Source: Micromonospora pallida (GTDB lineage: Bacteria; Actinomycetota; Actinomycetes; Mycobacteriales; Micromonosporaceae). Taken from it: 64,000 nucleotides of DNA. The position numbers were made by a program, and so were the translations under genes. The stretch is from contig NZ_FMHW01000002.1 of the NCBI RefSeq assembly GCF_900090325.1, positions 2,356,001-2,420,000 on the forward strand. Direction: 5' to 3'. Numbering within the stretch: position 1 is the first letter of the stretch; every line of letters starts with the position of its first letter. The notes beneath the pieces are model-generated. The model was not told the DNA's origin, did not search any database, and saw nothing but the letters and a program-made list of their open reading frames with translations. Positions 51,150-60,227 of the stretch are shown here, one piece after another.

Positions 51150-54100
51150 TCAACTGCGGCCCGCCACGGCCGGCTCCGGTCGTGCCGGTGCGTCGCCGCG
51201 TCGCTCGGCAGGCGACTGGAGTTCCGGTGGCAGTTCCGAGATCTCGGGCAGACCCGGCATGTACAGCCGCCCGGGGAAGACCTGCAACCGGCTCCAGTCG
51301 TCCCTGGGGTCGAACCGGGCGATGGCACGGCGGTGTTGCCGGGCCTGTTCGAGGGCCCGCTCCCGCGCGGCCGGGTCGGCCCTGCGCGCCGTCGGCTGCG
51401 CGAAGTCGGCCTGGGAGATCCGCAGGTACGCCGTGGTGTCCTCGTCGATCCGGTCGGCGAGGCGGCGGATCGCCTCGGCCGGAACGGCGCCCTCGGCGCG
51501 CTCCTGCCAGTAGTCGCGTACCCGGCAGGCATGACCGAGCAGGCCGACCATCGCCCGGCTGGAGCTCACGAAGCTGCCCGTGCCGAAGGAGTCACCGGCG
51601 ACCACGACGTTGGGCGCCACCTGCGCGTCCACGCCCTTCCGGGCGACCACGGTGACCAGTCGCGGGCTGGACAGCGACTGGGTGCTGGCCAGCACCGGCA
51701 CGGACAGGCCGGTCAGCAGGGAAGCCTGCTCCAGGAAGAAGTCCCGGATCAGCTTCTTGTAGCCGCCGAAGTACGCGGCGGAACGCCGGCTCGTGCCGGG
51801 GCGCACCATGCCCTTCCGGATCGGGTCGAACCGCTCGAAGTCCGGCACCTCCACCACGGTCCAGGCGCTCTCGGCGTAGTCCTCGTGGCCGATCACGGCC
51901 TGCCGGACCCAGTACTCGGTGCCGTCGGCGTCGAACATCGAGCTGATCCGGCGGCGGGCGTTGTTGTGCACGTACACGCCGAGCAGGCCGAAGATGTAGT
52001 CGGCCTGGGCGACCACCGGGCCGCGCCCGTCCCCGTGGTCGATCCGGACGGGCTCCTGCCGGAAGCCGAGCCGGGCAGCGTCGTCGCCGGTGACCCCCTC
52101 GGCGATCACCACCAGTTCCGGCGTGCCCAGGTCGAGCACCTCCAGGTCGGTGTCCCGCACCCGCTGGATCCGGCCCTTGTGGTCGACCTCGCGGACCGGC
52201 TCGACCCGCACCCGCACCCGCCCGTCCGGACCGCGCTGGAAGCCCGGCTCCGGTGCGGGCCGGGAGGTCCGCGACCGCCACCGGTCCCACCAGCGGCCTG
52301 CGGCTGGCTGCGCCACCCGGTGGTAGAGGAAGATCCGGCACCGGGGGGTGAGCCCGGCGGCCAGGTCCATCCGCTCCATCTCCTCCAGGTACCGGCGGAG
52401 CAGGATGAGCAGTTCCTCGGCGGCGATAAGGAAGGCCTGCGGTTCGGCGAGCACCTCGTCCATGCCCCGACCCACCAGCGTCGGGTCGAAGTCGGTCGAG
52501 ACCTCGGGCAGGGTGAGCGGGCCGGCGGCGCGGTTCGGGCGTCCGTCGACCCAACGGTCGTCGATCACGTGGAACGACTCGGCAAGACCAGCGAAGTACG
52601 CGTCGGAGTGCCACCCGGAGAGGATCTCGTCGCTGCGCCCGCCGCTGCCGCCCTCCGCGCTCGGCAGATAGAAGGTCTCGTGCAGCACGAGCCGCTGTCC
52701 GTCGCCCCGCTGAGGCAGCCGGTCCTCGCCGTAGCGCTCGACCAGGAGCCGGTCCAGCAGGGCGAGGTGGTGGTAGAGGTCCCGGTTGCCCTTCCAGTGC
52801 ATCAGGTTGATGAACGGGTCGCCGCGCAGGTCCAGACCGACGGCGCGGCGGCCCATCGCGATGGACCAGAGCATCGCCAGCATGTTGGTGCCACCCAGGC
52901 CGAGGGCGAGGAAGTCCGCGTCCTCGGCGCCGGTCGGGTCGCGGTGCGCCGCGACGGGCTTGCGGACGTCGGCGCTCCGGCGGGCGGCCGGCCCGGCCAC
53001 CGCGGTCTCCGACCGCAGCAACAGCAGCGCGAGCAGCGACGCCACCGTCATTCCCAGGCCGACCAGGAACGCCGCCCGGTACCCGCCGGTCAGAGCGGCG
53101 GCGGTCGACTCCCCCGCGCCCAGCGCGTCGGCGGTCGCGGCGGCCGCCACCGGGGTGAGCACTGCGAGACCGATCGCCGAGCCGATCTGCTGGGTGGTGT
53201 TGATCAGGCCGGACCGCAGGCCGCTGTCCCGGGTGGTCGCGCCGCCCAGCGCCAGTTGCAGCAGCGGCGGGGTGGCCAGGCCGGAGCCGGTCCCCATCAG
53301 CAGGACGGCGGGCAGCACGTCGACGACGTAGTTGCCGTCGGCGGGGATCCGGGCGAGCAGCAGCAGACCCAGCGCGAGCAGCACGATGGCCGGCGCGAGC
53401 ACGGTCCGGGGCTCCAGACGACGGAGCAGGCGCGGGGCCACCTTGAGCGAACCCACCCCCACCGCGACGGTGGCCGGCAGGAAGCCGAAGCCCGCCTCGA
53501 TCACCGTGAAGCCCAGCACGTCACGCAGGTACAGCGAGGTGAGGAAGAACATCGCCGCCGGCCCGGCCACCATCAACGCGAGCACCAGGTTGGACCGCCC
53601 GACGTTGTCCCGGCGCAGCAGGCTCATCGGCATCAGCGGGTGCCGGGCCCGGGTCTGCCAGAAGGCGAAGATCGCCAGCAGCAGCACCGCGGCCCCACCG
53701 AGCAGCAGCGTACGGCTGCTCGCCCAGCCGTGGTCGGCGCTCTGCGCGATCGTGTAGACGGTCAGCATCATCGCCGCGACCAGCGCCAGCGCGCCGAACC
53801 AGTCGATGCCTTCCCGCTCGCGGGTCTCCTGGACGTTGTCCAGCAGGGACAGCCCGGCGGCGATGGTGAGCGCGCCGACCGGCACGTTGACGAAGAAGAT
53901 CCACTGCCAGCTCAACCACTGGGTCAGCGCGGCCCCGGCCAGCAGGCCGATCGCCGCGCCCGAGGACGCGACGAAGGCGTACAGGCCGAGTGCCCGGCTC
54001 TGCTCCCGGCGCTTCGGGAACATCATGACGATCATGCTGAGCACGACGGCGGTGGTCAGGGCGCCGCCGGCGCCCTGGAGGAAGCGGGCCACGACCAGCA

Positions 54101-54482
54101 CCGCCGGGTCGTCGGCCAGGCCGCAGACCGCCGAGGCGACCGTGAACAGCGTGAGGCCGGCGAGGAACACCCGTTTGGCACCGAACGTGTCGCCCAGCTT
54201 TCCGGCCAGCAGCAGCAGACCGCCGAACGGGATCAGGTACGCGTTGACCACCCAGGCCAGGGTCGTCGCCGTGAAGCCCAGGTCCTTCTGGATGTCGGGG
54301 AGCGCGACGTACACCGCGGTGCCGTCGATCGCCGCGACGAGAGCACCGGCGCAGACCACCAGCAGGGCGAGTTGCCGCTGCCGGAGCGAGCGGAGCCGCT
54401 GCGAACGAATCCGCAGCGGCACCACCGTCTCGCCCCGGCCACCGTGCGAGTCGCCGTGGGGTTGCTCGACGAGCTTCGTCAC
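51150..54482 (-). CDS. MFS (14-TM) exporter fused to a flavoprotein domain
   Basis: This 1,110-residue protein has two parts. Residues ~30-505 are a complete DHA2-type MFS transporter (AIDGTAVYVALPDI; LAGKLGDTFGAKRVFLAGL; a final LLALLLLRSE). From ~520 to the end it is a cytoplasmic flavoprotein-like domain, with LALGLGGTNMLAMLWSIAMG followed by RRAVGLDLRGDP, then VVAGDSFGTGSF. The latter aligns with the whole adjacent protein (54479-56395), including the shared ends DWSRL...GRLYMPGLPEISE. The frame is open throughout. GTG at 54482 overlaps the paralogue's stop (GTGA). The arrangement suggests that oxidation and export of one compound are linked. Confidence 0.88.
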   Translation of the reverse strand: MTKLVEQPHGDSHGGRGETVVPLRIRSQRLRSLRQRQLALLVVCAGALVAAIDGTAVYVALPDIQKDLGFTATTLAWVVNAYLIPFGGLLLLAGKLGDTFGAKRVFLAGLTLFTVASAVCGLADDPAVLVVARFLQGAGGALTTAVVLSMIVMMFPKRREQSRALGLYAFVASSGAAIGLLAGAALTQWLSWQWIFFVNVPVGALTIAAGLSLLDNVQETREREGIDWFGALALVAAMMLTVYTIAQSADHGWASSRTLLLGGAAVLLLAIFAFWQTRARHPLMPMSLLRRDNVGRSNLVLALMVAGPAAMFFLTSLYLRDVLGFTVIEAGFGFLPATVAVGVGSLKVAPRLLRRLEPRTVLAPAIVLLALGLLLLARIPADGNYVVDVLPAVLLMGTGSGLATPPLLQLALGGATTRDSGLRSGLINTTQQIGSAIGLAVLTPVAAAATADALGAGESTAAALTGGYRAAFLVGLGMTVASLLALLLLRSETAVAGPAARRSADVRKPVAAHRDPTGAEDADFLALGLGGTNMLAMLWSIAMGRRAVGLDLRGDPFINLMHWKGNRDLYHHLALLDRLLVERYGEDRLPQRGDGQRLVLHETFYLPSAEGGSGGRSDEILSGWHSDAYFAGLAESFHVIDDRWVDGRPNRAAGPLTLPEVSTDFDPTLVGRGMDEVLAEPQAFLIAAEELLILLRRYLEEMERMDLAAGLTPRCRIFLYHRVAQPAAGRWWDRWRSRTSRPAPEPGFQRGPDGRVRVRVEPVREVDHKGRIQRVRDTDLEVLDLGTPELVVIAEGVTGDDAARLGFRQEPVRIDHGDGRGPVVAQADYIFGLLGVYVHNNARRRISSMFDADGTEYWVRQAVIGHEDYAESAWTVVEVPDFERFDPIRKGMVRPGTSRRSAAYFGGYKKLIRDFFLEQASLLTGLSVPVLASTQSLSSPRLVTVVARKGVDAQVAPNVVVAGDSFGTGSFVSSSRAMVGLLGHACRVRDYWQERAEGAVPAEAIRRLADRIDEDTTAYLRISQADFAQPTARRADPAARERALEQARQHRRAIARFDPRDDWSRLQVFPGRLYMPGLPEISELPPELQSPAERRGDAPARPEPAVAGRS

Positions 54483-56395
54483 GAGGCCGCCCCGTGCGTC
54501 ACCGGCTCGCGGGCCACGCTGTCGGCGGCGGAGGCCGGCTGCCCCGGGCCGCCGGCGAGGGCCGGATGGGTCTCGGAGAGCGGCGGCAGGTCGGCGGTGT
54601 GCAGCCGACCGCTGCGGACGGTGAGCCGCCGCCAGTCGGAGGTGTCCAGCGGCACCAGTGAGTGCCGGCGACGGCGTACCGCCTCGACCGTGGTCGCCCG
54701 TTCGTCGGCTTCGCGGCTCGTCCGCTTCTGGATCTCGCGGACCCGCTCGTCACCGAAGTTGATCGGCACGGCCTGGCTGAACTCCTGGGCGCTGACCTGC
54801 AACCAGTCGAAGGTGTCCGTCTTGATGGAGTCGGCGAGGGTCCGGATCGCGGTCTCCACCGGCACGCCCTTGTCCCGGTCCTCCCAGTAGGTCAGCATCC
54901 GGCCGGCGTGCCCGACCATGCCGGTGATCGCGCCGCCGCTGGTCAGGAAGTGGCCGTTGCCGAACGAGTCGCCGGCGACCACGCCGTTGGCCGCCACCAG
55001 CGCGTCCGCGCCGGCCCTCTCGACCAGGCTGAACAGCTTCGGCCCGTACGGCAACTGCACCTTCTCGAGGTCGGCGCGGGGCATCTCGAGGATCAGCGCC
55101 ACCTGCTCCAGGTAGTAGTCGCGGATCAGGCGCTGGTGGGCGCCGACGTACTCGGTGGCGGTCTTGGGGGTGCCGGCCGGCACCAGCCCCGCCGCGACCG
55201 GGTCGAAGGTCTCGAAGTCGGGCACCTGGACCAGGATCCAGCCCACCTCGGGGTCGTCCTCGTGACCCACCGCGATCTGTCGCACCCAGTACTCGTTGCC
55301 CTCACTGTCGAACTCGGAGGCGATCCGACGCCGCAGCCGGGGACCGACGTACAGCTCGACGAAACCGGCGAGGTAGTCGGCCTGGGCGACGGTGGGACCA
55401 CGGCCGTCCTGGTGGTCGACCTCGACGTCCTCCTGCCGGAAGCCGAGCCGGTCGGCGTCGTTGCTGTCGAAGCCTTCCGCGATCATGAATACCTCGGGCA
55501 CGCCGAGGTCGATGACGTCGGTGCCGGGCTTGCGGATCCGGCGGAACTTGTTGCGGTAGTCGAGCTCCTGGATCTCCTCGATGAGGATCTGCTTGCGGCC
55601 GTCCCGGAGGGAGACGAAGCCGTCCTCCTGGCGCATCCACTTGAGGAAGCCGTCACCGTCGCCCTCGTCGCCGACGACCACCCGGTGGGAGAGGAAGAGC
55701 CGCACCCGGGGCTCCAGGCCGGCCTCGAGGTCCATCTTCTCGACGAGTTCGAGGTAGCGCCGCAGCAGGACCAGCACCTCGGAGGCGCCGGCCTGGAACA
55801 CCGACGGCCCGTTGAGTACGTCGATCACCGGTCGCCTGATCTTGGTGGAATCGTTCTCGGTCGGCGGCTTCTGCGGCTCGAGGATGGTCAGGACCCGGTG
55901 CGGCTTCCCGTCCACCCACCGGTCGTCGATGAACTCGGTGTGGTAGATCAGGCCGGAGATGTGGGAGTGCTCGACGCCGGCGAGGACCTCATCGGCGTAG
56001 ACGTCACCCGGCTCGGTGTCGTTGCTGTAGAAGATGTCGCGCAGCCTGATCGGCCGGCCGTCGGGGTAGGTCGGAACGCGCTCGTCGCCCCAGTTCTCGG
56101 TCATCAACTGGTCGATGAGACCGAGGTGGTGGTAGAAGTCCTCGCGGATGTTCCAGTGCACGCCGAGCGACGGGTCGCCGCGCATCTCCACACCGACGGC
56201 GCGCCGACCGCAGGCGACCGTCCACAGCATCGCCATCATGCCGGTCGCGCCGAGTCCCAGCGCCACGAAGTCGGGGTCCTTGGCACCGGCGAAGTCCGAC
56301 ACGGACCGCGTATCGGATTCGGCAGCCGGGTCGAACGCGGTCGACGCAGTCTTCCGGTCACGATTGGTCAGTCGCGCAAAAAGAGATGTGTCCAT
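54479..56395 (-). CDS. Flavoprotein oxidoreductase, paralogue of the MFS-fused domain
   Basis: This 638-residue soluble protein has a Rossmann-type FAD motif LGLGATGMMAMLW near 46-58, with the acidic end in AVGVEMRGDPS, and a second flavin motif VVAGDSFGNGHFL followed by GMVGHAGRMLTYWEDRD. Large central parts (HSHISGLIYHTEFIDDRWVD; VAQADYLAGFVELYVGPRL) match no family I can name. It closely parallels the C-terminal half of the next protein. GGGGAAGG precedes the ATG at 56395. Substrate and reaction are unknown; an N- or C-oxidation in the biosynthetic block is a guess. Confidence 0.72.
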   Translation of the reverse strand: MDTSLFARLTNRDRKTASTAFDPAAESDTRSVSDFAGAKDPDFVALGLGATGMMAMLWTVACGRRAVGVEMRGDPSLGVHWNIREDFYHHLGLIDQLMTENWGDERVPTYPDGRPIRLRDIFYSNDTEPGDVYADEVLAGVEHSHISGLIYHTEFIDDRWVDGKPHRVLTILEPQKPPTENDSTKIRRPVIDVLNGPSVFQAGASEVLVLLRRYLELVEKMDLEAGLEPRVRLFLSHRVVVGDEGDGDGFLKWMRQEDGFVSLRDGRKQILIEEIQELDYRNKFRRIRKPGTDVIDLGVPEVFMIAEGFDSNDADRLGFRQEDVEVDHQDGRGPTVAQADYLAGFVELYVGPRLRRRIASEFDSEGNEYWVRQIAVGHEDDPEVGWILVQVPDFETFDPVAAGLVPAGTPKTATEYVGAHQRLIRDYYLEQVALILEMPRADLEKVQLPYGPKLFSLVERAGADALVAANGVVAGDSFGNGHFLTSGGAITGMVGHAGRMLTYWEDRDKGVPVETAIRTLADSIKTDTFDWLQVSAQEFSQAVPINFGDERVREIQKRTSREADERATTVEAVRRRRHSLVPLDTSDWRRLTVRSGRLHTADLPPLSETHPALAGGPGQPASAADSVAREPVTHGAAS

Positions 56396-57062
56396 TGCCT
56401 TCCCCTGTTCCTCACTTGAGCCGGAAGGGCGACGAATCTGTGCACGAGTGGCGACCGGGGCAATGAATCGCCCCAGCTCACCACCCCGGAAAACCGCAGT
56501 GGCTGACCCCGCTCAGATACGGCGGACGAGAGCAGTCAGATGTCGTCCCATACCGACATCGTTTCGACTGACGGCGACCGGGCGCACGCCAGGAACATCC
56601 ACGCCTTCGAGGTCAACGACGCCAAAGACGCCTCACGCGCTGTCAGTTATTCGCATCCCGCCCAACCACATCCAGGCCACTGCGGCGGACGACTCTAACA
56701 TGGACGCACCCCACTGGTCTACCATTACCGTACGCTATCGGCCAATGCCTAACGGTTATACGAAACGTCACGCCCGGTCGGCGGGATGTGTGATTCGGCG
56801 GGTCGGATCGGCAGTTCTTGTCGGCAGTGGAAGTTGCCTGGTGAGGCATTCGAGCAGAGCCCCGGGTTGCCATCCCGGCGGCGCTCCGAGCAGTGATGCA
56901 ACCAGCAAAAGGACGATTGCGTCAGGTCAATGTGAAGATTGTTCGGTCGATCACCTCACCCCGGTCCGGGCCCGCGCCGAGGGTGCGGTGGCGGGCGGCG
57001 CCGACGACTGTGACACTCGTCCCGCGCGGCGTGGGTCCGCGTCGGACAGGAGGCACATCCAG
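56396..57062. other. 667-base divergent region between flavoprotein and sirtuin genes
   Basis: No gene is supported in this gap. It is less GC-rich than its surroundings, especially 56640-56780, and should carry the promoters for the three-gene flavoprotein operon (minus) and the sirtuin gene (plus). Open frames inside it lack ribosome-binding sites and domains. In particular no small Ser/Thr/Cys-rich precursor peptide was seen. Confidence 0.4.
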
Positions 57063-57863
57063 ATGGGACACCCGGCAACGCAGGAAGCCGCGGCACTGCT
57101 CGATCAGGCCGAGCGAGTCGTCGTCTTCACCGGGGCGGGCATGTCGGCCGAGAGCGGTGTGCCGACCTTCCGCGATGCCCTCACCGGGCTGTGGCAGCGG
57201 TTCGACGCCCAGGCGCTCGCCACGCCGGAGGCCTTCCGCGCGGATCCGGCACTCGTGTGGGGCTGGTACGAGTGGCGACGCCACGCCGTCCAGCAGGCCC
57301 AGCCGAACGCGGGACACCGGGCCGTGGCCGCGATCGAAGCCCGCGTCCCGAACACCGTCCTCGTCACTCAGAACGTCGACGACCTGCACGAGCGCGCCGG
57401 TTCGGCGAACCCGGTCCATCTGCACGGCAGCCTGTTCGCCCCACGCTGTTCGGCCTGCGCGCACCCGGCGTCGACGCCGTACGGCGAAGCGGACGAGCCG
57501 ACCGACGGCCCGGTGCCACCACCACGGTGCGCGCGATGCGCGGCCGACATCCGGCCCGGTGTGGTGTGGTTCGGCGAGGCACTGCCGACGGCGGCCCTGG
57601 AGGCCGCCGTCGAGGCGGCGTCCTCCTGCGACCTGCTGGTGACCGTGGGCACCTCCGGCCTGGTGTATCCGGCGGCCGAGATCCCCCAGGTGGCCGCCCG
57701 ACTCGGGGCCACCGTGATCCAGGTCAATCCAGAGGAGACGCCGCTGGACCGGGTCGCCACCGTCAACCTGCGCGGCCCGGCCGCCCGGGTGCTGCCCGCT
57801 CTCGTCGAAGCCGCGTGGGGCGACACCGACCAGGTGCCGGACGAGTCGCCGGGGGACGCGTGA
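57063..57863 (+). CDS. Sir2 family NAD-dependent protein deacylase (class III type)
   Basis: This 266-residue sirtuin has the NAD motifs GAGMSAESGVPTFRD (24-38) and TQNVDDLH (102-109), catalytic His121 in HLHGS, and a zinc site formed by Cys129, Cys132, Cys156 and Cys159. Tyr69 and Arg72 (WYEWRR) match the Y-x-x-R pair of class III sirtuins, which remove succinyl or malonyl groups from lysine. The ATG at 57063 has AGGAGG upstream. It is convergent with the second LanB-like gene. It may be a general regulator rather than part of the pathway. Confidence 0.92.
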   Translation: MGHPATQEAAALLDQAERVVVFTGAGMSAESGVPTFRDALTGLWQRFDAQALATPEAFRADPALVWGWYEWRRHAVQQAQPNAGHRAVAAIEARVPNTVLVTQNVDDLHERAGSANPVHLHGSLFAPRCSACAHPASTPYGEADEPTDGPVPPPRCARCAADIRPGVVWFGEALPTAALEAAVEAASSCDLLVTVGTSGLVYPAAEIPQVAARLGATVIQVNPEETPLDRVATVNLRGPAARVLPALVEAAWGDTDQVPDESPGDA

Positions 57864-57905
57864 CCGGACGGGCTCCGCGAGTGTCCCGCCGCGCCGACCG
57901 GTCCG

Positions 57906-60227
57906 TCACGCCCCGGACGCGGGCCGGGCGGCGGCCGTCGGCGCGGCGACGAAGCGCAGTTCCGAGCTGTGCCGGCGGCCGTCCGAACCGGTGAACCAGA
58001 GCTGTTCGGGTGCCGGCAGCATCTCGGTCACGGTGACCTGGGCGGCGGCACCGGCGGTCCGTTCCGCCCGGCGCACCGCACGACACAACACCTCCACCGA
58101 CGCCAGGCTGGCCAAGTCCACATGCACCGGCTTCCGCTCCCCCGTGCACCGGACGAAGACGTGCCTGGGCAGGCCGTGCCGACCCGCCCAGGCCCGGAGC
58201 CGGAGGAAGCGACGGGACTCGTCCGGGTCGCCGGCGAAATCCACCGTACCGGCGGGAAACGTCCAGGACTCACGGCTGACCACCAGCCGGTCGATGGTCA
58301 CCCGGGGCCGGTGTGGCGCTGCGGAGAGCACCCGGAAGTGGGGCATCAGGTTGGCGGCGACCAGATCCGCCAGTACCTCCAGCAGATCGTGGCACGCGCC
58401 GTCGGCACGCCGCTGGACGAGCAGGCGGCCGGCCCGGTCGACCACGTCGCAACCGCCGACCACCAGATCGTGACCGGGATCGTGGCCGCAGGTGTCCGGG
58501 GCGAAGACCAGCCGCCGGTCGTCCGGGGCGAGCAGGCGGGGCGAGAAGCGGGTCGCGCTGCCGCCCTGACTGCCGGTGGCGCCGATCCGGACGACCCCGC
58601 CCGGCAGGTCGGCGGCCATGGCCCGGGCCAGCCCGGTCGGGTCGGGATGGCACTCGACCCAGCTGGCGTAGCGCATGGTGTGGTAGCCCGGGTGCAGCTC
58701 GCCGAGGACCCAGTCGACGTCGCCGGCCGCGATCGCCGCCAGGTCCGGCGCGGCGATCATCAGGTCCGGGCTGTGCTGGGCCGCTGCCGTCCAGCCCGGC
58801 GGGCCGGCGGGGAACGCGGCGGTGGCCGCGGTCCGCAGGTCGGCGGCGGCCCGCCACACCCGACGGTTTGGCTCCGCGACCGCGAGCAGCCGTTCCCACC
58901 GGTGGTGCAGGGCACGGGTCAGCGGGCGGACGACCGGTCCCGGATCGTCGATCAGCACGCCCCGGGCGGCCAACCACAGCTCCGCCAACGGCACCGGCGC
59001 GCCCGGTCGCCGGTTGGCGAGCTGGTCGAAGACGGCGCGTAGCGCCCGCCGGTAGAGCGCCGCGCCGGCCGCGGTGTACCAGCGAGCGCTGTCCAGTAGC
59101 AGGGACAGCGGCGCGGCGAGGGTGTCCAGCGCCGCCTGACCGAGCCGGATCGAGTCTGGTTGCCGGCACTCCTCGAAGACCAGCGTCCGGCCCGCGTAGA
59201 GCTGACCCGCCTCGCGGACCGGCGCCGCACCGGTGAGGTCGGTGAAGGTCGCGCCGAGCCCGACGAGGGCGTCACGCACGGCCCCGGCGTCGCCCCGCGC
59301 GGCCGTCACCGTCGCCGCCGCCGAGGTCAGCCGGTCCAGCGCGGCCAGCGCGGGTGCGCGTACCGCCGGATCGTCGACGGCGGCGACGACGGACCGCAGG
59401 GTGGCGGCGGGGTGCAGGTCGTCGGGGGCCGCCTCCAGGGTCCACTCGATCCGGCGGTCGGCATACAGCCGGTCCAGCGCCGCCCACACCCGGTCCGGGT
59501 CGTGTCCGGCGTCGGCACGGACCGTCGCGACGACCTGCCGCGCGGTACGCCCCGGCCGCAGCGCCCGCAGGACGTCCGCCTGCACCGGATCCAGCGGCAC
59601 CGGGTCGGCCAGCGGCACCCGCAGGGTGTTCCCGTCGACGCCGAGCAGCGGCAGCAGCCGGGGCACCAGCCAGGGCCGCAGCGGCGGCGCGAGGGCCCGG
59701 CCGAGCTCCGCGAGGGCCCACCCCTCCAGGTAGAGGGTGCGGTTCCCGGCGGTCCCGTCGTGCACGGCGCGGACGGGTTCCGGCTGCTCCGGGTCGATCC
59801 GCGCCCAGCGCAGCGGCCCGAAGAACCCGATCGTGTCGTTCTTCGCGGCGTACCGGTGCAGGTAGCTGGTGACCAGGGCCTCGGTCTTGCGGTGCCGGCC
59901 GGTGCGCGACACGGTCTCCGGGTCCCGACGCAGCAGGGTGCCGAAGCCGGTGTCCAGGGCCCCCGGGTTCTGCCAGGCCACCGCCTCCCGGATCCGCGGG
60001 TCGGTGGCGGCGGAGTGCAACGCTCGGGCGAGGGCCCGCTCGGCCTCCCGGAACCGGGCCCGGTACGCGCCATCGTCGGCCCCGGCGGCGACCGCGTCGG
60101 CGAGGGCGGCCAGTTCCGGATCGGCCAGGGGTTCGAGCAGGTCGACGGGGAAGCCGGCGGCGCGGACGCAGAACGAGCGCCACAGCCCCCACCCGCCGCC
60201 GAGCGGGACCAGGTGCGCAGCGGACAT
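57906..60227 (-). CDS. Lantibiotic dehydratase N-terminal-like protein (LanB/PEARL type), copy 2
   Basis: This 773-residue paralogue of 34146-36569 shares the layout: WQNPGAL, then LVTSYLHRYAAKNDTIGFFG and PLRWARI, and the end motifs DRLVVSRESWTF, HVFVRCTGERKPVHVDL and LWFTGSDGRRHSSELRFV. It also lacks the C-terminal elimination domain of full LanB enzymes. It should acylate a peptide or carrier-bound substrate with an amino acid taken from tRNA. It overlaps the O-methyltransferase gene by one base (TGATG). No precursor peptide gene is adjacent. Confidence 0.82.
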   Translation of the reverse strand: MSAAHLVPLGGGWGLWRSFCVRAAGFPVDLLEPLADPELAALADAVAAGADDGAYRARFREAERALARALHSAATDPRIREAVAWQNPGALDTGFGTLLRRDPETVSRTGRHRKTEALVTSYLHRYAAKNDTIGFFGPLRWARIDPEQPEPVRAVHDGTAGNRTLYLEGWALAELGRALAPPLRPWLVPRLLPLLGVDGNTLRVPLADPVPLDPVQADVLRALRPGRTARQVVATVRADAGHDPDRVWAALDRLYADRRIEWTLEAAPDDLHPAATLRSVVAAVDDPAVRAPALAALDRLTSAAATVTAARGDAGAVRDALVGLGATFTDLTGAAPVREAGQLYAGRTLVFEECRQPDSIRLGQAALDTLAAPLSLLLDSARWYTAAGAALYRRALRAVFDQLANRRPGAPVPLAELWLAARGVLIDDPGPVVRPLTRALHHRWERLLAVAEPNRRVWRAAADLRTAATAAFPAGPPGWTAAAQHSPDLMIAAPDLAAIAAGDVDWVLGELHPGYHTMRYASWVECHPDPTGLARAMAADLPGGVVRIGATGSQGGSATRFSPRLLAPDDRRLVFAPDTCGHDPGHDLVVGGCDVVDRAGRLLVQRRADGACHDLLEVLADLVAANLMPHFRVLSAAPHRPRVTIDRLVVSRESWTFPAGTVDFAGDPDESRRFLRLRAWAGRHGLPRHVFVRCTGERKPVHVDLASLASVEVLCRAVRRAERTAGAAAQVTVTEMLPAPEQLWFTGSDGRRHSSELRFVAAPTAAARPASGA

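Noticed and set aside
51132..54890. A 1,252-codon open frame on the plus strand
   Set aside because: It is antisense to the MFS-flavoprotein fusion, arises from high-GC third positions, is rich in Arg/Gly/Gln/His, and has no domain or ribosome-binding site.
56643..56873. A 76-codon minus-strand open frame, considered as a possible precursor peptide
   Set aside because: It lacks a ribosome-binding site and a leader/core layout, is Arg-rich, and starts with GTG in a region that should be a promoter.
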